Below are positions 1 to 5,772 of a stretch of 12,563 nucleotides of DNA, piece by piece (within the stretch, counting starts at the first letter, position 1; every line of letters begins with the position of its first letter). The position numbers and the translations under genes were made by a program. The notes beneath the pieces were generated by a model. That model had not been told where the DNA came from and made no database searches. It was given only the letters and a program-made list of their open reading frames with translations. Source of the DNA: Desulfobulbaceae bacterium (lineage in GTDB: Bacteria > Desulfobacterota > Desulfobulbia > Desulfobulbales > SURF-16); NCBI GenBank assembly GCA_024763495.1, contig JANTFJ010000035.1, forward strand, positions 1 through 12,563. The letters are read 5' to 3'.

Positions 1-261
1 AATCACCGCGCCAATCTCATGGCCCTTAAAGAGATTCAAGACGCAGGTTTTACCGGGCCGGTTACCGCCACCGCCCGTTTTGATGACGACCTGCTGGCAC
101 TGGAGCAGGCCGGGGCCACTGCTGCCTACAATATTTTTGCTGAGGCCGGGGCCGGCTATGCTGATCATGTCTGCCAGGCCACCGGCCTGGTGTGTAAGAC
201 CGAGTTTCTTGTTTCCGGTAAAACGATTCCGGTTCTTGGGGCTCATTCAAAAATAACTTAG
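1..261 (+). CDS. C-terminal fragment of KefB/KefC-like cation:proton antiporter (TrkA-N/RCK region)
   Basis: The reading frame is open from the first base, so the gene begins upstream of the window; only 86 codons are visible. The residues NHRANLMALKEIQDAGF, then a TATARFDDDLLALEQAGA segment, then YNIFAEAGAGYADHVCQ resemble the end of the cytosolic nucleotide-binding (TrkA-N/RCK) domain found after the membrane domain of CPA2-family K+/H+ antiporters. In that family the domain gates the membrane antiporter in response to nucleotides or glutathione conjugates. No membrane segment lies in the visible part, as expected for this domain. The last residues (about GAHSKIT) and the stop codon fall inside a copy of an intergenic repeat end (240-260), so the native C-terminus may have been replaced. 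It is followed by unrelated genes, so nothing can be said about its operon. The fragment is short, so the exact subfamily is uncertain. Confidence 0.7.
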   Translation, partial: NHRANLMALKEIQDAGFTGPVTATARFDDDLLALEQAGATAAYNIFAEAGAGYADHVCQATGLVCKTEFLVSGKTIPVLGAHSKIT

Positions 262-292
262 CCTTCTAAAGGCTCGCTCGAAAATAACTTTA
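240..292 (+). repeat. two tandem copies of an inverted-repeat element end
   Basis: GGCTCATTCAAAAATAACTT starts at 240 and GGCTCGCTCGAAAATAACTT at 271, the same motif repeated with a period of 31 bases. The same terminal sequence recurs at 2922, 11056 and, inverted, at 2975, 5710 and 11281. The first copy overlaps the antiporter stop codon. A short AGCCTT/AAGGCT hairpin (260-274) lies between them, but no T run follows, so I do not call a terminator. Confidence 0.6.
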
Positions 293-419
293 CATTCTGA
301 GGCGCAATTTGAACATTTAGAAAATGTAATTCGCAATTATGCAATCCTGGAATGCAGCTCTGCTGCGCCTGCGGTTGCAGGCAATCAGATCACTTCTCTA
401 AATGTCCATATTACATCTT

Positions 420-486
420 CTGCGACAATAAATCGGTAAATCGCATGGTTGGCGCCTGCAGGGTAGTGTTCATGGAGCGTTTACCT
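420..486 (+). repeat. half copy of the long-hairpin repeat found at 11118-11226
   Basis: Bases 461-486 match 11203-11228 at 24 of 26 positions (GGGTRGTGTTCATGGAG, then CGYTTACCT). Similarity continues more weakly upstream to about 425 (AATCGGTAAATCGCATGG against CATCAGGTATATCGCGGCG). The left arm of the hairpin is not recognisable here, so this copy seems truncated or diverged. It ends 16 bases before the ribosome binding site of the DUF255 gene and therefore lies in that gene's leader. Confidence 0.5.
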
Positions 487-517
487 TTCTTCCATCCCGG
501 CGGAGGAGTAGAAATAT

Positions 518-2272
518 ATGTCAAACAGGCTTGCCTCAGAAATATCACCATATCTGCTGCAACACGCGGAAAACCCGGTTGACTGGTATCCGTGGTGCGG
601 AGAAGCCCTTGAAAAAGCACGGAGTGAAAACCTGCCCATATTTCTCTCCATTGGATACAGCAGTTGTCACTGGTGCCATGTGATGGAAAGGGAAGTTTTC
701 GAAGACCACAGTACAGCACACTGCCTGAATCCACGGATGGTAAGCATAAAGGTTGACAGGGAAGAAAGACCAGACCTTGACAGGTATTTTCAGGAAATAT
801 TCCAGATCATGAATCGTCGTTCAGGTGGATGGCCCCTTTCGATTTTTCTTACCCCTTCCCTGAAGCCGTTTCACGCGGCCACATACATTCCCCCCATTAG
901 CAGCCGCGGCATGACAGGCTTTGTTGACCTGATCCGAATAATAGATGAAATATGGCAGAACCGTCCCGAAACACTTGAAAAAGGCGGCGAACAGGTAATC
1001 CGGCACCTGGAGGCAATGCAGGAAGAGCAGCGTCAGGAGACAGGGGCTGTGCCCGATGACATTGAAAAACATTTCCTTGACCAGGCGGTCTCGCTTTACG
1101 AACCTGAATACGGCGGTTTTTCCAGGACACCAAAGTTTCCTTCAGCTTCTATTTTAAACACGTTGATGGATATAAGATTGACGCAGGGCAGTCAAAGGGC
1201 CGGAGATATGGCCTTTCATACCTTAAGATGCATGGCCGGGGGAGGTCTGTACGACCTTGTTGACGGTGGCTTCTGCCGTTACAGCGTTGATGACAAGTGG
1301 CTGGTGCCACACTTTGAAAAGATGACCTGTGACAATGCACTGCTGTGCGAGAGTTATTTCAGGGCATGGAAGATTACAGGACAGCAGTTTTTTCTTGATA
1401 TAGCAAGGGAAACAGCCCTGTTCATGCTTGAAAAGATGCAGGATAAGGATCTCTTTTTTACCGCAAGCGATGCCGACAGTGAAGGCCATGAAGGAAAATA
1501 CTTTGTTTTTTCCAGGGGGCAGGTAATTGAGGCCCTTGTTGAAAGAGCCGGGTTCACCCCTGACCTGGCTGCTGAGGCGGCATCAGGTCTTTCAATTACG
1601 GAAACAGGCAACTTTGAAGGGATGAGCATAGCGCGTCTCAGGGGCAGTGAAAGGCCATCCTGGTATGGAAGTGCTGTCTCAGTGCTCAGGAACCTTCGCA
1701 GCCGGAGAATCTATCCCTTTATTGACCGTAAGGTTATTACATCGTGGAATGCCATGATGATAAAATCACTGTTCCTCATGGGTGAAACAGACAGCTCTTT
1801 TATTGAAAGCGGTATAAAGTGCCTTGAGGCGCTGCTTTCAAAAATGCTTAAAGGAAAGAGTCTCTACCACTGCACAATTGAGGATATTCAACCTGTTACA
1901 GAGGCCTTGCTTGAAGATTATTCCTATCTTGCAGCTGCTCTGCTCCAGGCCTGTGAGACAACAGGTAATGCCTCCTGGCTGGAAATGGCCACCATTCTTG
2001 TGGATCTTGCGGTGGAAAATTTTTACGATAATGGGATCTGGTTCTTCAGCAGGATAGACTTTCCAGTCCTTGCGGAGTCGTCGGATGCCTCATATTCTTC
2101 AAGCTCGGCGGTCATTGTGTCGGTCTTGATAAAACTCGGAAGACTCCTTAAAAGAGAAAGTTACCTGCAAATTGCCGGAAAGAGCCTGTCAGCAGCCTCG
2201 GGCAATATAACCCGTTCCCCTCTTGCTCACGGTTTATTTGTCCGTAACGCCAGCATTATGAGAAAAAATTAA
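518..2272 (+). CDS. DUF255 / YyaL-family thioredoxin-domain protein
   Basis: This 584-residue protein has the YyaL (SSP411/spermatogenesis-associated protein 20) layout. The N-terminal thioredoxin-like domain opens with NRLASEISPYLLQHAENPV and carries a CHWC redox motif at residues 50-53 inside SSCHWCHVMEREVF. Next come IKVDREERPDLD (about 78-88) and GGWPLSIFLTP (about 103-113), all hallmarks of the family. The rest, from about residue 190, is an alpha/alpha-barrel region like sugar epimerases or glycoside hydrolases, with GGLYDLVDGGFCRYSVD and WLVPHFEKM. Members are usually somewhat longer, about 600-700 residues. The start is set by GGAGGAG at 502-508, nine bases before ATG. No signal peptide or membrane segment is seen, so it is presumably cytoplasmic. 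The biochemical function of the family is unsettled. The stop overlaps the next start (TAATG), so the two are probably translationally coupled. Confidence 0.9.
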   Translation: MSNRLASEISPYLLQHAENPVDWYPWCGEALEKARSENLPIFLSIGYSSCHWCHVMEREVFEDHSTAHCLNPRMVSIKVDREERPDLDRYFQEIFQIMNRRSGGWPLSIFLTPSLKPFHAATYIPPISSRGMTGFVDLIRIIDEIWQNRPETLEKGGEQVIRHLEAMQEEQRQETGAVPDDIEKHFLDQAVSLYEPEYGGFSRTPKFPSASILNTLMDIRLTQGSQRAGDMAFHTLRCMAGGGLYDLVDGGFCRYSVDDKWLVPHFEKMTCDNALLCESYFRAWKITGQQFFLDIARETALFMLEKMQDKDLFFTASDADSEGHEGKYFVFSRGQVIEALVERAGFTPDLAAEAASGLSITETGNFEGMSIARLRGSERPSWYGSAVSVLRNLRSRRIYPFIDRKVITSWNAMMIKSLFLMGETDSSFIESGIKCLEALLSKMLKGKSLYHCTIEDIQPVTEALLEDYSYLAAALLQACETTGNASWLEMATILVDLAVENFYDNGIWFFSRIDFPVLAESSDASYSSSSAVIVSVLIKLGRLLKRESYLQIAGKSLSAASGNITRSPLAHGLFVRNASIMRKN

Positions 2273-2916
2273 TGAAGGTAAGTATCATCTGTGTCACAAC
2301 ACTGTGTGGCAGGATTGAGCCTGCCGGCATAGGAAGCAGCGCTGACAGGAGGCGGCTTGAAGATGCGCGCTCCCGGACAGGGGCAAGTCTTCTTGGGGCA
2401 TCTTCTCTCAGAAAGGGTGAGCCGGAGATGAGATGTAAAGGTGGGATTATCCCAGAAACCAGGATTCGGGCATTTATTACTGAAAGCGGAGCAATCCCTC
2501 TGGAGAGAAAGGTGTTCACGTATGGCCCCAAGCCTTTGATCTTTACGTCAGGGCCAGGATCTCAAAAACTTATAGAAAACGGGGTGGATGCATTTGCTGA
2601 TATCCGGATAGTAGGCCGTGTTTCTTCAGGGGGGCTTTCACTTGCTGATGTGATTGATGAACTTAAAGAGAGAGGGGTAAAAAAGATGCTTATAGAAGGG
2701 GGAGGCATGCTTAACTATAATGCATTGAGGCAGGAGGTGGTAGACGAGATTCTGCTTACTCTGGCTCCGAGGATTTCAGGCTGCAGCAGCATGGCATCAC
2801 TTGTGTCAGGCCCTGATCATCTTGGCAGACCTTTTGTTGATTTTGAACTGGTGGACATACAACCATCCGCTTGCAGTCATGAACTTTTTTTGACATATCG
2901 ACCTTCAGGCTTATAA
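2272..2916 (+). CDS. RibD C-terminal-type (DHFR-fold) pyrimidine/pterin reductase
   Basis: This 214-residue protein matches the stand-alone reductase half of RibD and the archaeal diaminopyrimidine-phosphate reductases, with no deaminase domain. Family landmarks are the N-terminal strand MKVSIICVTTLCGRI, the segment ADRRRLEDARSRTGASLLGA (24-43), and the nucleotide-binding stretch KKMLIEGGGMLNYNAL (137-152) followed by VVDEILLTLAPRISG (156-170). Known members reduce a ribosylamino-pyrimidine phosphate with NAD(P)H in flavin synthesis; others act on dihydropterins. Here the usual SLDG is TLCG (Asp replaced by Cys) and the usual DA before the LVG segment is GA, so the riboflavin substrate should not be assumed. 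It begins on the stop codon of the DUF255 gene and lies two genes before an archaeal-type GTP cyclohydrolase. This makes a reductase step in pterin chemistry plausible (inference). Confidence 0.8.
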   Translation: MKVSIICVTTLCGRIEPAGIGSSADRRRLEDARSRTGASLLGASSLRKGEPEMRCKGGIIPETRIRAFITESGAIPLERKVFTYGPKPLIFTSGPGSQKLIENGVDAFADIRIVGRVSSGGLSLADVIDELKERGVKKMLIEGGGMLNYNALRQEVVDEILLTLAPRISGCSSMASLVSGPDHLGRPFVDFELVDIQPSACSHELFLTYRPSGL

Positions 2917-2920
2917 GCTG

Positions 2921-2976
2921 AGGTCTCGTTCAAAAATAAATCAGTAGAGATAAGGTGTAATTTCTGAGTGAGCTCT
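2921..2976. repeat. 56-bp minimal copy of inverted-repeat element
   Basis: The left end GGTCTCGTTCAAAAATAAA (2922-2940) and the right end TTTCTGAGTGAGCTC (2961-2975) are imperfect inverted copies of each other. The first 37 bases align without gaps to the reverse complement of 11245-11281 (28 of 37 identical), so this looks like an internally deleted relative of the 11055-11281 element. It lies in the 85-base gap between the reductase and PP-loop genes. Confidence 0.6.
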
Positions 2977-3001
2977 AAGTTGCATAAGCAGGTATGATAT
3001 T

Positions 3002-3787
3002 ATGGTAAGTATGGAAAAACAGGAAATAGCTATTCTGTTTTCGGGTGGAAGGGATTCGCTTGCCCTCTATGCCCTTGGTTATCTTGGCAGTCATCCGGCA
3101 TTTCCAAGAAGCAGACGGATTCATCTGCTTCACATGCTGAACGGCATGAGTCGCTTTCACTCCTTCCCCCGGCAGCGTTTTGCAGTGACATCGGAGATTC
3201 TTGCAAAGCAGGAGCCTCTGTCCTCTCCAGATTCAGTGCCGGAATCCCTTTTTGTTGAACTTGATTGCGGAAGGCTGTGGCAGGGGCTGTGGCTTGATAT
3301 TTATGAACTGTTAATGCCTCGTTTTAACGGAAAAAATCTCGTATGTGTCGCATGCAAACTTGCAATGCATGCAAGGGCCATTCTATACTGTGTGCGTAAC
3401 CTTGTTCCCCTGTTATATGTGGGTTATACTAAGAAACAGAGTCAATATCCTGAACAGCGCCCGGTCTTTATGGACAAGGTGGCGGATCTGTCACGGTCAT
3501 TTGGTATCACTACGCATTTTCCTGTTTATGATGAGTTTGACACGGAAGATTCTGCAAGGCACTTTCTCGAGGACTCCGGTCTTCCATCAACTGGTGGGGG
3601 AGAACGGAAATGTCTCTTCTGTCAGACGCTTACAACGGCAGGAGAAGAGGATATAGGCGATTATATGGATTACATGATCCCAAGGCTAAAGGATTATATT
3701 AAATACAGGCTCTCAGGCCAGATCAGGGCTGCAGCAGGCTGTTTCCCGCCAGGAAATACCTCTTCTGGTCAGTCATCCGGCAGTTAA
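3002..3787 (+). CDS. PP-loop (adenine nucleotide alpha hydrolase-like) ATPase with two CxxC pairs
   Basis: The 261-residue product has the PP-loop signature ILFSGGRDSLALY (residues 11-23) after a first beta strand. This is the ATP-pyrophosphatase fold used by QueC, TtcA, TilS, ThiI and LarE, which adenylate a carboxylate or carbonyl before attack by ammonia or sulfur. CVAC lies at 115-118 and CLFC at 204-207, with another Cys at 130. This pattern resembles metal- or iron-sulfur-binding cysteines in tRNA-thiolation or QueC-type enzymes, but I do not see a clear match to any named subfamily. ATG at 3002 is chosen over ATG 3011 because AGG lies about 10 bases upstream; both are possible. The last 25 or so residues (rich in Ser, Gly, Gln) look unlike folded protein, and the downstream region appears coding in other frames, so the C-terminus may be frameshifted. 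The neighbouring reductase and cyclohydrolase suggest a pterin or deazapurine substrate (inference). Confidence 0.75.
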   Translation: MVSMEKQEIAILFSGGRDSLALYALGYLGSHPAFPRSRRIHLLHMLNGMSRFHSFPRQRFAVTSEILAKQEPLSSPDSVPESLFVELDCGRLWQGLWLDIYELLMPRFNGKNLVCVACKLAMHARAILYCVRNLVPLLYVGYTKKQSQYPEQRPVFMDKVADLSRSFGITTHFPVYDEFDTEDSARHFLEDSGLPSTGGGERKCLFCQTLTTAGEEDIGDYMDYMIPRLKDYIKYRLSGQIRAAAGCFPPGNTSSGQSSGS

Positions 3788-3841
3788 TGAAAATCAGCTG
3801 CGTTATTCCGGTCAGGAGATATCAGGGCCAGGGTTCGCGCA

Positions 3842-3997
3842 ATGCTTGAAACTCTATGCCTGGCAGCTGACAAGGAGTCTGATTCAACAGCTGTGGCAGA
3901 GTTCCGTACACTTTTGTTACACATATCAAGTAAAGGAGAAAAATGGACTACAATTCAGGATTGGTATATGAGCCTGAGAAAGCACGGCCTGGTCTGA
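3842..3997 (+). CDS. possible small ORF or decayed 3' coding remnant between PP-loop gene and mptA
   Basis: An open frame of 51 codons from ATG 3842 reads MLETLCLAADKESDSTAVAE and ends in a WYMSLRKHGLV-like tail. It overlaps the start of mptA by 55 bases. The frame stays open upstream to the TGA at 3788 and is the same frame as the PP-loop gene. Composition (balanced charged and hydrophobic residues) and codon choice look like coding sequence. The only start signal is a weak AGGG nine bases before the ATG. It may be a real small protein or the severed C-terminus of the upstream gene. No family is recognised. Confidence 0.25.
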   Translation: MLETLCLAADKESDSTAVAEFRTLLLHISSKGEKWTTIQDWYMSLRKHGLV

Positions 3998-4887
3998 CAC
4001 AGTCAATATCCACGGATAAGCACAAAAAGGCAATTGATTCAGGTGTAGATGTACCTGTGCAGAGTCCAGGCTTTAAGATTGATCTTGATGCTGTTGGAAT
4101 TAATGCAAAAAAGGTATGGGTGCTTCTTCCCCAGGGACGGCTCTGTTTTGATGCGGAAATAACCGTGCATCTTCCCGGGAGGCGTCGCGGCATTCACATG
4201 TCACGGATGGAGCAGGCAATATCCCGGTTATACCCCATAACATTTAATGATCTGAGACAGTATGCAAAGGAGCTTGTGTCTATGATACTTGAGATGCAGG
4301 ATGGCTCATCTGCCAGGGTCATATTAAAAGGCAGCCTGCCGCATCTCTATCAGTCATCAGTGACAAGGCATCTGTCTGTAGATGCTGTTGATTTGAGAGT
4401 AGAGGCAAGAGCCTGGCGCCAGGAGGATGTGGTGAAGCGCGAGACAATAACAGGTGTCAGGGTCAATCATATCACCGCATGTCCATGTACCCAGGTTTAC
4501 AATGATGAGATTTTCGGTGCCGGCAGGGGGAATGTGCCAATGCCCACACATTCCCAACGTTCTGCCACCATGCTTTCTGTCCAGGATAATGACGGCGCTG
4601 TTTCATGTCATGATCTGCTGAACTGTCTTGTCAGATCCCTTCATGTCACTCAGGATCTGCTGAAACGGCCGGATGAGGCGGAGATCGTGCTGAAAGCCCA
4701 TGAGAATCCTCAGTTTGCAGAGGATGCAGTGAGAGATGTGGCAGCAAGCTTTGGTGAATTATATGCGGGTCGTCTGTTGCCGGAGTCTGAAGTCCATATT
4801 GAGGCAACAAGCTTTGAGAGTATTCATTCCCATAATGTTGTATGCAGACTGAAAACTACTGCAGCATCTCTTGGGGTCAGGTCTTGA
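3943..4887 (+). CDS. mptA: GTP cyclohydrolase, MptA-like (FolE2/COG1469 superfamily)
   Basis: MptA/FolE2 enzymes open the GTP ring to make a dihydroneopterin (cyclic) phosphate, the first step of pterin synthesis. The 314-residue length fits archaeal MptA (about 315) better than bacterial FolE2 (about 260). Visible landmarks are GIHMSRMEQAI (83-93), the active-site/metal cysteine region HITACPCTQVYND (176-188; C180, C182), PTHSQRS (201-207) and the C-terminal FESIHSHNVV (291-300). The ITACPCTQ form resembles the MptA branch rather than the bacterial one. AAGGAG five bases before the ATG gives a strong ribosome binding site. It is the last gene of the run beginning with the DUF255 protein, 155 bases after the PP-loop gene. 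It could serve tetrahydromethanopterin-like, folate or queuosine-type synthesis; no other pterin gene is in the window to decide. Calling it folE2 would also be defensible. Confidence 0.85.
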   Translation: MDYNSGLVYEPEKARPGLTQSISTDKHKKAIDSGVDVPVQSPGFKIDLDAVGINAKKVWVLLPQGRLCFDAEITVHLPGRRRGIHMSRMEQAISRLYPITFNDLRQYAKELVSMILEMQDGSSARVILKGSLPHLYQSSVTRHLSVDAVDLRVEARAWRQEDVVKRETITGVRVNHITACPCTQVYNDEIFGAGRGNVPMPTHSQRSATMLSVQDNDGAVSCHDLLNCLVRSLHVTQDLLKRPDEAEIVLKAHENPQFAEDAVRDVAASFGELYAGRLLPESEVHIEATSFESIHSHNVVCRLKTTAASLGVRS

Positions 4888-4996
4888 AAAGACGCATTTC
4901 CTCTTTGGCTTTAGCTGCTTCCCGGCTGACAGTGGAATAGTGAATTTCCAGGCAGTCACCGATTTCCTTCAAGGTGGAGGAGCCATAAGATAATTA
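4877..4996 (-). pseudogene. C-terminal remnant of a transposase-type helix-turn-helix protein
   Basis: On the - strand, 39 codons end at a stop (TGA, 4877-4879). They include STLKEIGDCLEIHYSTVSRE and finish KAKEEMRLFKT. The pattern TLxEIGxxLxIHYSTVSR is the helix-turn-helix typical of the C-terminus of REP-associated (Y1, IS200-like) transposases and related DnaA-like domains. An in-frame TAA at 4997-4999 closes the frame upstream and no start codon or catalytic domain is present, so this is a truncated remnant. Its end overlaps the 3' end of mptA by 11 bases, tail to tail. Family assignment rests on a short motif. Confidence 0.55.
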
Positions 4997-5117
4997 TTTA
5001 TGTCCAATTTTTATTGTCCTCACAAAAGGATAACCAGCAGTTACAATTTGAATTAATGTCGTTGTTATAATGTGTTATGATTAATTCCTTACAATAATAC
5101 TTAACAAAACCAAAACA

Positions 5118-5158
5118 TAAAACAGCGGATCCGCACCATGAGCGGATCCGCTGTTTTA
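5118..5158. terminator. perfect 17-bp hairpin terminator, probably bidirectional
   Basis: The left arm at 5118-5134 (TAAAACAGCGGATCCGC) is exactly complementary to the right arm at 5142-5158, with a 7-base loop. The base of the stem is A-rich on the left and runs into TTTTATTTTG on the right, as in a rho-independent terminator. The A-rich left flank would give a U run on the opposite strand too. It lies 230 bases after mptA and would end that transcript and any antisense one. Confidence 0.85.
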
Positions 5159-5459
5159 TTTTGTTCAAAATAATTGCGAGATAAGGCAAATCGCCAATGT
5201 CGCATAATGTATATTATGTATAGTAAAATTAATATTTGTAATATCAGGGTGTTATGTTTATTTTTTGAAGTTAACGATTAAAAGTTTTTCCCTATAGGTA
5301 GTTCAAGGCGGTAGTGATTTCTTTTTTGACGTTTGCTGGTTAAAAGTTTTTTTCTTGAAATTTTTTTTTCAAGCAGAGCAAAATTATTTGTATTTCTTTC
5401 GGGTTTCATGATTCAATAACATTATTGATTTAGCAGCCCGACTCTCTCTTAAAATGTTT
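5159..5459. other. AT-rich non-coding stretch
   Basis: I see no supportable gene here. The stretch is strongly AT-rich. The 12-base TTAAAAGTTTTT occurs twice, near 5278 and 5340. A small CTTGAA/TTCAAG hairpin around a T run lies at 5354-5373. It could hold the promoter region of zwf, but I cannot point to a convincing pair of boxes. Confidence 0.4.
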
Positions 5460-5622
5460 GTAACTATTCAGGTAGGGGCGAAAAACTGCCCAAACCACCG
5501 ACCTGTAACTGTTCAGAGGTAAGCGAACCAAGTGAGACTCCGTGTGCTTTAGCAGTGCGTGATAAGGCTGGCACCCATACTACGGACATAAACTTCGCTC
5601 TAAAAACATGCCGGAATGACGA
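5460..5622. repeat. mosaic intergenic repeat cluster
   Basis: GTAACTRTTCAG occurs at 5460-5471 and 5505-5516. GGTAAGCGAACC..GAGACTCCG (from 5518) resembles the segment from 8338. GGACATAAACTTCG at 5584-5597 matches, inverted, 12406-12419 (13 of 14). ACATGCCGGAATGACG at 5607-5622 is identical to 8402-8417. The stretch therefore shares pieces with three other intergenic regions of the window and encodes nothing I can identify. Confidence 0.55.
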
Positions 5623-5693
5623 ATTGCCTATTAATTTTTTGCCATAACAAGTCGAATTTATTAGTAAAATAATAAGTCCGAAAGTTGAGTAAT

Positions 5694-5746
5694 TTATTTT
5701 TGAGTGAGCCCTTAGCTGAAAAGTTATGAATTTTGTAACTGTTCAG
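5694..5746. repeat. element end and GTAACTGTTCAG motif upstream of zwf
   Basis: TTATTTTTGAGTGAGCCC (5694-5711) is the inverted form of the element end seen at 240, 271, 2922 and 11056. GTAACTGTTCAG follows at 5735-5746, identical to 5505-5516, and ends 26 bases before the zwf start codon. No partner left end is evident close by, so this is a solitary end or remnant. Confidence 0.5.
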
Positions 5747-5772
5747 CGTTTCCTTATAAAAGGATATATTAA

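Noticed and set aside
3787..3849. 20-codon ORF beginning MKISCVIPV on the PP-loop stop codon, like the start of a family 2 glycosyltransferase
   Set aside because: It stops after 20 codons, has no good ribosome binding site and no continuing glycosyltransferase sequence in any frame; the likeness is over only nine residues.
5460..5600. Riboswitch-like folded leader upstream of zwf
   Set aside because: The short stems visible belong to repeat fragments shared with other intergenic regions, and I recognise no known aptamer core.
5733..5760. Possible zwf promoter, TTGTAA and TATAAA 16 bases apart
   Set aside because: The predicted transcript start would fall at or beyond the ribosome binding site, leaving almost no leader, and the first box lies within a repeated motif.
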